Below are positions 30,101-39,202 of a DNA stretch of 64,000 bases, in pieces (position 1 is the first letter of the stretch; every line of letters starts with the position of its first letter). The DNA lies in contig OX335659.1 of the NCBI GenBank assembly GCA_946894095.1, forward strand, positions 2,797,501 through 2,861,500. The letters run 5' to 3'. The notes below the pieces were generated by a model. That model saw only the letters and a list, made by a program, of their open reading frames with translations. It was not told the origin of the DNA and did no database searches. Source of the stretch: Incurvaria masculella. Taxonomy: Eukaryota; Arthropoda; Insecta; Lepidoptera; Incurvariidae. A program made the translations under genes and the position numbers.

Positions 30101-32748
30101 CCAAGCGGAGCCGGCGCCGCGCGCCCCCCGCCGCCGCTCCCTCCCCCGCGCCGCCCGCACCCGCCGTCGCCGCGCCGCCCACGCCTGCCACGCCCGCGCA
30201 CTCCGGTATTGTGCTTGTCTCTTGTTGACATAGGTGATCCACGTCTTCAGCCGCCGATTTCTTAGACGCCACACCGATTGGATGCCAGGTGACTCAGACG
30301 GCCTGTAGCTCGGTCGCCACTCCATGTTTAGGATTATTACACGTCTACTCAAATCTTGTGGCTGCGATTACATATTTTGGTCCAAAATCCAAATAGATTC
30401 AAGGTATTATTATTAAAATGTTTTCGGATAGACAGTGTTATAAATCGCTTACTTGTTTAAGTCGACGTTTCGTCCACCGCATTGTGGACTTCTTCAGGAC
30501 TCGCGGCGCGACCTGGAGGACGTCCGTTTCAGTTGACCTCTGACTGGACGACGTGTCGGAAGTCCTCCAGGCTGCGCCGCGAGTCCTGAAGAAGTCCACA
30601 ATGCGGTGGACGAAACGTCGACTTAAGGTGGCCCATCCCGCTCATCTCCCCATACAAAAGGGGAAAGAAGATCACGCCCATATTTCTTGTCAGATATCCA
30701 AAATTTTGCTCAATATAGCTTTACTTGATCGAACTAGATGTCTAATGACCATTGGCATTGTAAAATTGTGTTTGGTTTCTAATTTATAAGGTCTGAAAGT
30801 TCGCATTTTTCGCGGGTTTTATACAATAACTTTGGAGGTAGATTACGCAATGATAAAGTAAAAACATCTTGAAAAGATTAGTCATCAGACATAGCTTATT
30901 TAATCAAGATTTATAATCTATTTGGTTTTTGTTCGATTTTTTACTACAGCGGTCGTGGTTTACTTTTAGCTATAAGTCGTTTTGAAGTAAAAATTTTTGT
31001 AAATCTTACCAAACTATACACTATGCACATTGTCTTTTTTGTGGACATGTTGCATCTTCCTCGTCACGGAGCCTGTCTTATTCTTTGAAACAGAGAAGGT
31101 CCCAGAGCGCAACAACACGGTTTTGTACCGTGCCCGCGAATGAGTTAGGGCCGCCGGGTTGGGCCGCCTTAAACAAGTAAACGATTTATAACACTGTCTA
31201 TCCGAAAACATTTTAATAATAATGTGTAACAACAGTGAAAGTCTAAATAAACAGATTCAAGGTAATTTTTATAACCACAATCTCGACAAGATCAATGCTT
31301 TAAAAAACTGATACAACAACAAATAGTTCTCAGTAGAGTAGGCCGGTATGTTGAGTGGAGACTGAGTTGCGCGGCCGCTGAGTAGCATCGGCTCTATGCC
31401 GTGTGGTGGTGGACCAGCCTCCCTGCATCTAAGAAATTGATGACTGAAAACTAGAACACCGTCATGACATATCGTCCTGTTTTTGACATCTTTCTGCTAG
31501 GCCGTTTCTGCAAAGTGTGTCTTTAATTCGAAGGGTGATTCTGGAGGTCTGAATGAACGAATTTTGGCTTACAACTATCTCGGAAATAAAAAAAACTTCC
31601 TTCTATTCCAACTTAAATTAATAACCTCAAAATGTATGGGGAAACTTTTTGCTTTAAATCTGATATCTCCTATCGGGATTTAGTCGAGATTGAATGCGTC
31701 GGAATTATGACGCGCAAGCCAGTACAAACCAGTTCTCTACACAGCGGTGCATATGTCAAGTCATCGTGTACCTACCACGGATCATTTGTGACCACTAGAT
31801 GCAGAATTTCTTGTTCGCGAAACGTCTTTTTTCTCATTTTTTCTTTTGCAATAACTTGTAACCCTATGAAAATAGGCATACTATGATGGCTAAAGAACTT
31901 AGAATGCATAGCCAATGATATTAATAAAAAAAGGCATACTGTGTTGACACTGACAGTCGTATTTAGAGAGCACCTGTCAAAACTTAGTACGAGATTAGCA
32001 CCGGACTAACCATAAAACAAATATTTCTACGAATTGAGAACCTGCTCCTTTTGTTGAATTCGGTTAAAAACCGGTTTAGTCCAGCGGATAAAAGTTAGTC
32101 TGCCCACTCTGAATACACCTGTGAGAGCTTTGCCTCTAGTGGAATATTTACTCATTTTTTTTTTTTTTTATGTGACTGGACATGATGGCTAATACCACAC
32201 CTTCTGTCATGGTATTAGCCCAACACACCACATGGGAACTAGGTGCCATGCCAGGACCTTCCTTACATTGCTCGGCTACATTGAACTGGATGGAAAACAC
32301 GGACAATTTTCATTGCCGCTTCGACCATCGTTCATTCAATGCGATGGTACCAACCCGGGCGGGATTAACCCTACCACCTAGTAAGTAAGGAAGGGGACCT
32401 ACAGTTTAACGTGGAATCCGAACCACGGCCAGCCTCTCTCAACGGTCTAATGGTCACCCATCCAAGACCAGACCGGACCCAGCGTTGCTTAACTTCGGAG
32501 AGCGATCGCCGAAGTGTCGCGCCACTGGGCCACTGAGGCTGACACTCATGTGCTACGGTAGTTTCGCGGGACGGAGGCCGGGGGCTAGAGTCAACGTATC
32601 TCCGTTGTTCACAGAAGCGGCGGAGGACGAGGATGCGGAGGAGGAGGGCGAGGCGCTGGCGGAGGCGGAGGGCGCCGGGGAGATGGAGTCGCTGGCGAGC
32701 ATGCTGCGCGCCGGCGACGACGACTACTACGACTACGACGAGTATTAG
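20962..32748 (+). CDS. BRF1: BRF1, TFIIIB 90-kDa subunit (partial gene)
   Basis: BRF1 is the TFIIB-related nuclear factor that, with TBP and BDP1, forms TFIIIB and recruits RNA polymerase III to tRNA and 5S genes. Nine exons join in phase: 20962-21111, 22918-23144, 24120-24255, 24748-24873, 25789-26019, 26453-26583, 28086-28228, 30051-30205 and 32615-32748. They encode most of the second cyclin fold ([37 protein letters not shown]), the linker ([14 protein letters not shown]), the BRF1-specific TBP-binding region ([19 protein letters not shown]) and an acidic C-terminus ([15 protein letters not shown]). The N-terminal zinc ribbon and first cyclin fold are not visible upstream. Introns are full of transposons. 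No canonical AATAAA occurs in the first 200 bp after the stop. Family identity is firm; exon borders are my splice inference. Confidence 0.93.
21130..21542 (-). mobile_element. SINE with tRNA-like head
   Basis: Poly-T at 21133, complete shared body, then the inverted tRNA-like head near 21470-21540 (B-box complement GGTATTGAACCC, A-box complement CCACTAGGTTA). Inserted in BRF1 just after an exon. Confidence 0.85.
21595..22480 (+). repeat. About 105-bp minisatellite, nine units
   Basis: The GGCTCGAACCCTTTGCAGTC block recurs at about 21599, 21706, 21811, 21918, 22023, 22130, 22233, 22338 and 22438. The early units alternate between two types (after the block, CGCCTCACCCTAAAACAT or CTCCTAATTGTCAAACAT), giving a dimer of about 212 bp. 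The open frame across it is a by-product. Confidence 0.85.
22481..22665 (-). repeat. SINE body fragment
   Basis: Diverged inverted body: GGATTTAAACGCTATCACC, GGACCTACAGTTTTACATG, GTGACGAAATGCA. Confidence 0.55.
22918..23144 (+). CDS. BRF1: BRF1 exon: second cyclin fold end and linker
   Basis: Acceptor GTGTAG at 22917; the first two bases CG complete an Ala codon. Encodes [20 protein letters not shown], then [20 protein letters not shown] and [20 protein letters not shown], ending RLQK at AAG|GTACAA in phase 0. The last part of this exon and its donor are tandemly repeated downstream, so longer exon forms ending at 23288 or 23432 would also stay in frame. Confidence 0.92.
23010..23810 (+). 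repeat. 144-bp tandem duplication of BRF1 coding sequence and donor
   Basis: The GTACAAACACGC donor region recurs at 23145, 23289, 23433, 23566 and 23720, spaced 144, 144, 133 and 154 bp. The first spacings equal 48 codons, so the frame continues with copies of [15 protein letters not shown]. The fourth unit has lost about 11 bp and gains a TAG at 23562-23564. A sixth, decayed unit ends near 23810. Intron position assumes use of the first donor. Confidence 0.92.
23971..24029. repeat. Intronic hairpin
   Basis: CTTTGAACGCCCTCCAGAA and TTCTGGAGAGCGTTCAAAG form near-perfect 19-bp arms around an 8-nt loop. Confidence 0.75.
24120..24255 (+). CDS. BRF1: BRF1 exon: linker helix
   Basis: Acceptor ATGTTTCAG at 24119, donor G|GTGAGT at 24256. 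Encodes 45 codons, [20 protein letters not shown] through [10 protein letters not shown], a charged helical linker in the BRF1 family. Joins RLQK of the previous exon in phase 0. Confidence 0.88.
24748..24873 (+). CDS. BRF1: BRF1 exon: linker
   Basis: Acceptor TTGTTGCAG at 24747; AT completes an Asp codon. Encodes [20 protein letters not shown] and on to TTSVQKGL; donor G|GTATAA at 24874. Confidence 0.85.
24935..25195 (-). mobile_element. Retroelement 3' end in BRF1 intron
   Basis: TTTA/TTTT-rich block at the left is the tail of a - strand insertion; the rest (TACAGTCTCTGTTGACAAG..) is non-coding. Class not certain. Confidence 0.4.
25789..26019 (+). CDS. BRF1: BRF1 exon: start of TBP-binding region
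   Basis: Acceptor GGGGACAG at 25788; GT completes a Gly codon. Encodes [17 protein letters not shown] through [17 protein letters not shown] to NATYLREQK. The run from the acidic Asp-Ile-Asp motif to the Tyr-Leu-Arg-Glu-Gln end is the BRF1-specific segment preceding the TBP-binding helix. Donor A|GTAAGA at 26020. Confidence 0.92.
26453..26583 (+). CDS. BRF1: BRF1 exon: TBP-binding helix; GC donor
   Basis: Acceptor TATGTTGCAG at 26452. Encodes [20 protein letters not shown] and [17 protein letters not shown]. The coding end is fixed by homology: family members continue with a KISSKINY block, found at the next exon start ([10 protein letters not shown]). This forces CAG|GCATGC as the donor, a GC-AG intron. 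Confidence 0.9.
26755..27718 (+). repeat. 160-bp satellite of CRE-type palindromic units, six copies
   Basis: Units start at 26755, 26914, 27073, 27233, 27392 and 27552. Each is an inverted repeat: GCTGAGATAAATAGTCGTAA to ACTTTGTGACGTCA, a short AT-rich centre, then TGACGTCACAAAGTAC back to a complementary end. Eleven of the twelve predicted TGACGTCA sites are intact. The array lies in the BRF1 intron after 26583. A lone unit sits at 8394-8945. Confidence 0.93.
28086..28228 (+). CDS. BRF1: BRF1 exon: TBP-binding end, Pro-rich
   Basis: Acceptor GGACATGCAG at 28085. Encodes [20 protein letters not shown], completing the TBP-binding region, then a Pro/Ala/Thr-rich tail. Donor AG|GTCAGT at 28229. 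Confidence 0.92.
28462..28965 (+). mobile_element. TTAA-type MITE, 3' end lost
   Basis: Starts TTTAGGTGGCCCAACCCGCT, first T base mutated from the TTAA consensus, and follows 48957-49520 to GTACCTTGCCCGCGAATGA, then meets a SINE fragment. Confidence 0.75.
28966..29190 (-). repeat. SINE fragment
   Basis: Inverted, internally deleted SINE: GGCCTTCCCTTTATGGGCA, GGACCTACAGTTTTACA, GACGAAATGCAC, and head remnant near GGGATCGAACCC. Confidence 0.6.
29367..29763 (+). mobile_element. Full-length SINE with tRNA-like head
   Basis: TAGCCTAGTGG A box and GGTTCAATACC B box, complete body, A tail. Lies in the BRF1 intron. Confidence 0.85.
29930..30000 (+). repeat. Helitron-like 3' fragment
   Basis: ATGAAATTGACCTGAGCGGC and GCCGGGTTGG match the 3' block of 52857-53130. 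It ends about 50 bp before a BRF1 exon. Confidence 0.4.
30051..30205 (+). CDS. BRF1: BRF1 exon: Pro/Ala-rich linker
   Basis: Acceptor CGGTTGCAG at 30050. Encodes [20 protein letters not shown] and then a low-complexity Ala/Pro stretch to TPAHS; donor G|GTATTG at 30206. Phases match both neighbours. Low complexity makes this exon less certain than others. Confidence 0.8.
30459..30502 (-). ncRNA. Hammerhead-ribozyme-like motif, left arm
   Basis: Inverted copy of the motif at 30581-30624 with the same CTGAAGA core (complement at 30491-30497), stem II, GAAA and stem I pairing. Confidence 0.55.
30581..30624 (+). ncRNA. Hammerhead-ribozyme-like motif, right arm
   Basis: CTGAAGA (30586-30592) fits CUGANGA. 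Stem II is GTCCAC/GTGGAC (30594-30599, 30606-30611) with a 6-nt loop, followed by GAAA (30612-30615). ACGT (30615-30618) is self-complementary, as in dimeric hammerheads with tiny stem III; C30619 would be the cleavage base. GAGTC (30581-30585) pairs with GACTT (30620-30624) as stem I. Activity is inferred, not shown. Confidence 0.55.
30624..31173 (+). mobile_element. TTAA-type MITE (piggyBac-like target)
   Basis: Bounded by TTAA on both sides with TIRs GGTGGCCCATCCCG / GGGTTGGGCCGCC. Non-coding. Inserted in the foldback element. Confidence 0.85.
31216..32155. other. BRF1 intron, no feature recognised
   Basis: Mostly unassigned. A decayed retroposon tail (GAACCTGCTCCTTTTG, TTCGGTTAAAAACC) lies near 32035-32075. 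Confidence 0.35.
32160..32548 (-). mobile_element. SINE with 5S rRNA-derived head
   Basis: Same architecture as 8529-8908. The 5S-like head (CGAAGTTAAGCAACGCTGGG on - strand) ends about 66 bp before the last BRF1 exon. Confidence 0.85.
32615..32748 (+). CDS. BRF1: BRF1 terminal exon
   Basis: Acceptor TTGTTCACAG at 32614. Encodes an acidic tail, [20 protein letters not shown] and [20 protein letters not shown], then TAG at 32746-32748. The short Met/Leu patch followed by an Asp/Tyr end matches the C-terminus of animal BRF1. Confidence 0.92.
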
Positions 32749-33011
32749 ATGGCAAATTGCACCCAACGCCGAGACTGCTATTAATTAAGCACAGTAATTT
32801 AATTAGCACGTAATTAGGCACACTTCATGTCGGATGAAATGGCTAGTGGAAGGCGGTGGGTCCACGAGTAGCGCAAATGTATGAAAATGTACGGTATGTA
32901 TTTATTTCTGCATTGACAATGCCACAAAATAACATATATTACTCATATGGGGTGCTTGAAATTAATTCATTTTGTTTCTGCGTGGGAAAAACCAGTGCGT
33001 CCTCCCGGTTA

Positions 33012-33392
33012 TGACGTAAGGTTGTAAAACGGGGACTATTAATCGCCGTTGTCCAAAGGATGAAAGTTGCCCAGCGAGCAATGGTGCGAGCCATGCTGGG
33101 AATATTGCTACGGGATATGGTGCGTAACGAGGCAATCCGCCGACATAACAAAGTCGATATTGGACACCGGGTGACTAAGCTCAAATGGCAGTGGGCTGGT
33201 CACGTCAGCCGAAGAGACCATGTGCTTGGCGGCCGTGGACAGGAAAACGGAGTGTGGGAAGACCACCCGCCAGGTGGGACGACGACATCAAGTGCGTTGG
33301 CGGAAAGCAGTAGTTCCGTACCGCTGAGGGCCAGGAGGACTGGAGAAAAATTGGAGAGGCGTATGTCCAGCAGTTGACGCAAACACGCTGAA
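33012..33392 (+). pseudogene. RTE-type LINE 3' end, broken
   Basis: KVAQRAMVRAMLGILLRDMV, then a deletion and VDIGHRVTKLKWQWAGHVSR. Frames shift after the His-Val-Ser-Arg-Arg block; ends CGCAAACACGCTGA. Confidence 0.8.
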
Positions 33393-33961
33393 TGATTGAG
33401 GTCTGCTGTTTTCCAAATGCCACAAAAAAAAACACGGATCAATTCGGACGAAAGCCATATTGGTGATCACTGATGAGTTTATTGCTGTCTAGAAACCTCA
33501 TCGACTATGGGTTAATGATGCGATCCATCACTTTGCTGATAAGAGAGGTAATGGGTCGGTAGTAGGCCGGCAGTGCGATTACGAAGTGCGAAATGACGTG
33601 TAGGTGCAGCACCTACCCTAATCTGACAGCTTTCGCATGCCAAATCTGTCAGTTTACCGTTAGTTTGCGGATGATTTTACCCAATGGATTTTATTGCAGA
33701 TTTCAGTGCAAATTAACTAGGAGGTGTTTGTACTTACGTGGACTATCTATATAAGTGATATGAGCATTATTTGGCGAAACTCAGTTGGTCGAATGTGTCC
33801 GCAATGCATATGTCGATTGTCTCATGCGCGATGCGAACATATTGTTGCCTTCAGTCGTGCACTGACAGGCGCCGTCTACGTGTATGTACTTCTAACCTCA
33901 AAGACACTGTTTTCTCACATTGTGGTATCATCGCTGGCCGTGATGGATGTATTGTTATTAC

Positions 33962-34270
33962 GGATTGGCGTTTACGGAACTTCGAAGTTCCGTAAAAACG
34001 TCAAACTCCATACAAGTTTTTACTAGATATACTTTTTACTTCTTCAAGCTGTCAAAGTCAAACTCGGACTTCCGATTTGTATGAAAACGCGGAGTCGGTG
34101 TAAACGGCAACGTCGACGTATTTACGGCAACGTTAAGTAAGCTGTAAAATCATACTCAGACTCGCAAATGTTAGTTCGCTTAATGCCCACGCACGCGCTC
34201 TTCAATTTCTCCATACATTTTAAAACACCAGTCGATCGGTTTGCCATAAATGCCAATTTAGGTGACAGCT
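33962..34270 (+). mobile_element. MITE with GGCGTTTACGG ends
   Basis: Left GGCGTTTACGGAACTTCGAA, centre CAAACTCGGACTTCCGATTT, right GTCGATCGGTTTGCC to CCAATTTAGGTGACA. The two ends represent two subtypes of the family. Confidence 0.65.
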
Positions 34271-34780
34271 GGAACTACGGGCTTTGGTGTAATGATGCAA
34301 ATTGTCATGACTGTGCATTGCTCCTGGACTATGTCGGTAAAGCCTGGGTTAGGCCCATGAATACACAATAATGAAGAAAAAGTGTATTATTATTACAATT
34401 ACATCAACAATGGAATGTGCATTAGATATAAACATAACATTGCATACATGTGCATACATTGCGTATGTTTACCTAATCGAATATTTGACAAATTTTGATT
34501 CACTATGAAAACTTATAACTTGTCAAAATGTATCTAGTCATAAGTGTAGTAGTTCATGACAGAAATAATAGCATTGAAACTAAATCGTACAAAGTTTTCA
34601 CAACTTTTTCATGTTGCCACTGGAGTAGTGTCTCGTTTTAAGGTCTTTGCTTGCGGCGACGCTAGGTTCGGGTCTCCTCTTTCCCTAAAATATGGTTGAC
34701 AGAGGCGATGGCTGAGCCCGGCGTGATGCTCGTGAACGGGTGCTGTTTGTGGGGACTGGCTTGCTCCAATTGGCAACATG
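34271..34780. other. No gene recognised
   Basis: AT-rich, no credible exon. Confidence 0.35.
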
Positions 34781-34789
34781 TTAGATGGC

Positions 34790-35040
34790 GGCTATAGTCT
34801 TTACAAATAAACTGATATTTGTCATGAACTGTTGCATATGATATTAATTGTTTATACTTTATACTTTTGTAAACATAGAGTAAGTGGACGTTGAAAAAAA
34901 AACCAGCGGTGTTTCTTGCCAGTTCTTCTTCGCTGGGATTGCCGAACTGGCTAATGATAAAATGATAAAATATGACAAATCCGAGTGTAGTGTACTGTCT
35001 ATGGATGATGAATAAACAATAAACAATGGTGTGAGGTGTA
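34790..35040 (+). mobile_element. LINE 3' untranslated end
   Basis: CAGCGGTGTTTCTTGCCAGT and TCTTCGCTGG blocks, then AATAAACAATAAACAATG at the end, suit a 5'-truncated LINE tail. Class uncertain. Confidence 0.45.
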
Positions 35041-35100
35041 CATCGGTTTGTTAAAATGAATATTTTAAACTTATTCTGATCTGCAATAACTTTACATGAA

Positions 35101-35425
35101 ACCGGTATTAGTCTAACACACCACATGCTAAACTAGCTGCAATAGTAGGACCTTCCTTATATTGCTCGGCTACATCGAAGTGGATGGAAAACACGGACTA
35201 TTTTTCATGGCCGCTTCGAAAATCGTTCATTCAATGCAATGGTATCAACCCGGGCGGGATTAACGCTACCACCTGCTAAGTTAGGAAGGGGACCTACAGT
35301 TTTACGTGGAATCCGAACCACGGCCAGCCTCAACGGGGAAAACGGTCACCCATCTAGAACCCAACCGCGCTCAGAGTTGCTTATCGAACCGCAAGGCGTC
35401 GCGCCACTGGGCTACCGTGGCTGAA
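35101..35425 (-). mobile_element. 5S-headed SINE, degraded
   Basis: Body blocks as in 8529-8908; the 5S head is recognisable but damaged (CAGAGTTGCTTATCGAACCG region). Confidence 0.7.
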
Positions 35426-35520
35426 CACCTCACATCTATGTTTCCAATAATTATAATTAAAAAAACTGCTTTACTTACTCCTTGGGTGTTATAAAACTTG
35501 GGCCATCATTGCATACCGTA

Positions 35521-35898
35521 TCGTAGCCTAGTGGCGCGCGGACTGGCCTAGCGTACCAGAGGTCTGGGTTCAATTCCTAGCCCCGACATGCACCACTTTC
35601 TCTCTATCTGAGTTCGATTAGTGCATTTCGTCACGAATGCGAGCTGCTCCATGGTTCGGAATCCATGTAAAACTGTAGCTTCCCTTCCCCTACTAGGTGG
35701 TAGGGTTTTTTAGTCTGCACAGTTTGGGACCATCGCATTGGATGAAAAGATGGTCGAAGTGGCAATGAAAAATTGTCCGTGTTTTCCATCCAGTTCAATG
35801 TAGCCGTGCTCATAAAGGGCAGGTCCTGGCATGGCACCTAATTCCTTCGGGACTGTGATGTATTGGGCTAATATCATAATGGTAGTTGTGTGGTATTT
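35521..35898 (+). mobile_element. SINE with tRNA-like head, 3' truncated
   Basis: A box TAGCCTAGTGG and B-box region GGGTTCAATTCC; the body stops at TTGTGTGGTATT and joins a small ATACCCTGTA hairpin (35908-35935). Confidence 0.8.
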
Positions 35899-35939
35899 AT
35901 TACTAATACAGGGTATTAAAAAAATACCCTGTATAAATA

Positions 35940-36985
35940 ACACTCACACCGCTCAAAGGATTATGCTAAACCATCTTATGGTAAATAATGTTAAGGGGAT
36001 TAGGTAGTAACTAAGAATAAACTCACCGTTTCTTTATATCATTATGTTTATTCATTTGGCATGTTGAAATATCTATAGTTCATGTTCCTATTGTACCTAC
36101 ATAATGTATTATAATTGATAGCAATTATTTGGTTAGGAAACCCAGTTGCTGGGTAAATTTAGAATTTAATAATGGAATAAATGCATCTATTATTTAAAAT
36201 CAAAATTTGCTAGAATTTATATTCATTTCAAGAGTTTTTGGGATGTTTAAACCTTTTTTTATGAATTGCAACTGTTATAAATAGAGTATTGATTTGTTCC
36301 TTTCAACTAAATCTTGGTTTGTGTTCGAGCTCCTCCATACAAAATAAAAGAACCAAGAAGTACAAGAAATTGCGTTTTGGCTTACAGAATGACAATTTTC
36401 GCTGACACAGAAACGAGTTCCGTTCTTACTGATACCGCGCCGAGGTTGAACACGGAATCAGAAATTATATGTCATCTGTCACCGTTTCTACTCGAACACA
36501 ATCATAGTCCCGGGTGTACATTTTTTTTCTCTGGTCACCCAAAAACACAATAGGATACAGCGGTAAGTGATGTCCTCCAAATATTTCTTGACAGTATTTG
36601 ATCTACAGTATATTTTACTGCGAAGTGATACAATATTAACACCTAATTATTTAGATTAACTGAAAAATCATACCTGCAACTGTTTTCTGAGTGGTGTTGT
36701 ACAGGGCTTAAATTTATGTCTTTATATCTTTAAAATATTGTTGTTTTGTGATACTCTAAATGTGTAAGATTTGGCAGAATTCATACATTAGCTTGTTATG
36801 AAGAAAAATGTAACAGGTTTACCTGAATACATTCGTACATGGTATGATAATTTCCTAAGACTGCTTATTATAGCCTACCTTATTTTTCATGTTAATATAA
36901 ATACATAAACTTTCCTGAACTAAATATTCGACATGTTCATTCCACTAGGTGTCTTTGTGTCGCCATGTCAATAGCAGAATATGCT
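35940..36985. other. No gene recognised
   Basis: AT-rich; the 79-codon frame at 36314-36553 has no family resemblance I can name. Confidence 0.35.
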
Positions 36986-36987
36986 AG

Positions 36988-38166
36988 TACAGTAAAACGC
37001 AGATTATCCAATATGATTGAAAATCACAGAAACAAATGACTTATCAGTTCATTATTACATGAAGCAAACTACAGTTCTAGACAAAATTACATACAGTTTT
37101 TAATGCAACATATTAAGAGGGTATGTGTGTTCATGGTGATGGCGCCACGGTCGTTCGACGCTATTTGTGCTATAACTTCTCAAAATAGGAAGATACAAAC
37201 TACAACTCTATTGGCGAGAACACCAAGCAGTTTTGCATTTAATTTCATACATCAATGTATAAAAAATGGTGGCATTTGTAAGTTTATTCTGAGGCATAGC
37301 GCAAAAGTTGCTAACTGTAAATGGCAACTTTTTGCACACATCGTCAGATTTATCTAAGCAATTGCAGCTTATTTTTGTAATTTTTCAATGAGATTAATTC
37401 CATTACCGATTAATGTGCTCGCCACTACATTTATAGTTTGCAACTTCTTATGTTTGAGGAGTTATGCTGCTAGAGCGGCTCGTAGCCTAGTGGCGCGGGG
37501 ACTGGCCTAGCGTACCAGAGACCTGGGTTCAATACCGACATGCACCACTCTCTTTCTCTTTCCGAGTTCGATAAGTGCATTTCGTTACGAATGCGAGCTG
37601 CTCCATGGTTCGGAATCCATGTAAAACTGTAGGTCCCCTTCCCCTACTAGGTGGTAGGGTTTATGCCCGCCCGGGTTGGTACCATCGCATTGGATGAAAA
37701 GACTGTCGAAGCGGCAATGAAAAATTGTCCGTGTTTTCCATCCAGTTCAATGTAGCCGTGCTCATAAAGGGAAGGTCCTGCCATGGCACCAAATTCCTTC
37801 GGGAATGTGGTGTATTGGGTTAATATCATCACGGTAGTTGTGTGGTATTAGCCATCCATGTCAGGTCGCATAAAAAAAAAAAAAAACTACGAACAATTGT
37901 GGCGCTCTCACGCACTCACCATGTAGACATACATTCATAACAGAAAACCGGTTGGACACATTTTATTTATTCTGAAATATGAAATTTAAAATTGTTTGTT
38001 GTTGTATTTGAGTGCACTATTTATGTGCAGCCAAATCAAGATATAGTTTTCAACAGTTTCTTTGTATTTTACAAAAAAACCGTTTGTGCTTTCGGATGTT
38101 TGAAGCGATCCGGATAACAGGTTGATCTGTATACTCGGCGTTCGGATAATCGGCATTCTATTGTAT
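36988..38166. mobile_element. pogo/Tigger-like TIR element with SINE inside
   Basis: Left end TACAGTAAAACGCAGATTATCC, abbreviated here as TACAGTAAAACGCAG; the right end inverted reads TACAATAGAATGCCG. Both continue with ATTATCC, resembling pogo-type termini flanked by TA. No transposase. A full SINE is inserted at 37475-37886. Confidence 0.6.
37475..37886 (+). mobile_element. Full-length SINE with tRNA-like head
   Basis: Intact A and B boxes, complete body and a 14-nt A tail; one of the best preserved copies. Confidence 0.87.
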
Positions 38167-38509
38167 TAAAGAAATATTGTGCTTTCAGCTCTTAGACTAA
38201 AAATCTCATGATGCAAGCTGCAATGTTTGCTTTTATGGAATATATTCTTTGGATTGTGTATTTTTGTAGCTTCATCTTTTTTTTAGATACTGGTTAATAA
38301 AAAAAATGTTAAAGAATATTGCTATTTATTAATCCTTTCAAACTGTTCGGTACAAAAATGTGTGTTGCAGTTGGCAGCATTGGTGAAATTTATTTTCGTA
38401 TGTGGCTTTCCGTATCCAATCATACAAAGTGTCCTATACTTTCATGTCCCTTTCCTCCAAGGCCTTTTAAGAACATATGATCTGAGAATATATTCTCTCA
38501 AGATCTATA

Positions 38510-38780
38510 CATATATGTACCTAATTAAAAAGGAGTTTCATGTCCTAACTCCAGAAAGAATGCTCAAAATCTTCAAAAATGTGTTATGGCCGCTTCTGGA
38601 ATATGGATTACAGATTTCGCAACCATACTTTGCGAAAGATGTGCATCAGTTCACATAAGATTCACCTTGAGCTATGAAAAGAGACTAGAAGCCCTAAACC
38701 TGCCTACTCTAGAGCCACGCCGTCAGAGAGGGAACCTAATCTACATTTATAAATTTCTCGCCTTTAACATCCTTTAACTA
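38510..38780 (+). pseudogene. LINE reverse transcriptase C-terminal relic
   Basis: VLWPLLEYGLQISQPYFAKD in one frame and YEKRLEALNLPTLEPRRQRG in another match the order of motifs at the C-terminal end of jockey/CR1-like reverse transcriptases. At least one frameshift separates them. Confidence 0.65.
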
Positions 38781-38805
38781 CAACATTTAGTTGAGTTTGA
38801 TTTTG

Positions 38806-38895
38806 ACAGTTTGAAGAAGTAGTAAAACTTGGGGTGGGGTTTGACGTTTTCACGTAACTTCGAAGTTCTATAGACGCCAATTTAGGCTAAGGGCT
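38806..38895 (+). repeat. GGCG-type MITE fragment
   Basis: GGTTTGACGTTTTCACG, ACTTCGAAGTTC and CGCCAATTTAGG match one end of the family at 63288-63590. Confidence 0.6.
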
Positions 38896-39202
38896 CAGGT
38901 TAGGTGGCTGATCAATTTCTCGCCAATTTTGACGATATGTATCTAAGCTTATCTCTTGTAAGTACGGAGCGCATGACCGTAAACGCCACATTGTCATTTA
39001 TAAGGCAAACGTATGTAGGTCCAATTGTGGCGGACCGGTAAATGCGTTGTACAGTCTTGTTGAATCTGGAGTTTAGCGTTTTTACACCTGGATAACGTCG
39101 CGTTCGTGCTTGGAACCATGCACGATGAGCCGCGTTCTTAGTGAAACCAGTCAGGAATAAGTATATATATATAATGTGTATAAGTATATATATATAATAT
39201 GT

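Larger units (their letters stand above)
30417..31215. mobile_element. Foldback element with hammerhead-like cores, split by a MITE
   Basis: Outer arms ATGTTTTCGGATAGACAGTG (left) and its complement near 31190-31212 continue into a 60-bp inner inverted repeat (30461-30520 and 30563-30622). Each inner arm contains CTGAAGA, a GTCCAC/GTGGAC stem and GAAACGTC. A TTAA-type MITE (30624-31173) sits exactly at the TTAA of the right arm. Confidence 0.85.

Noticed and set aside
32371..32766. 131-codon - strand frame over the last BRF1 exon
   Set aside because: Antisense of the acidic BRF1 tail joined to SINE sequence.
34662..35126. 154-codon - strand frame
   Set aside because: Crosses a LINE 3' tail and a SINE edge; no domain, AT-rich composition.
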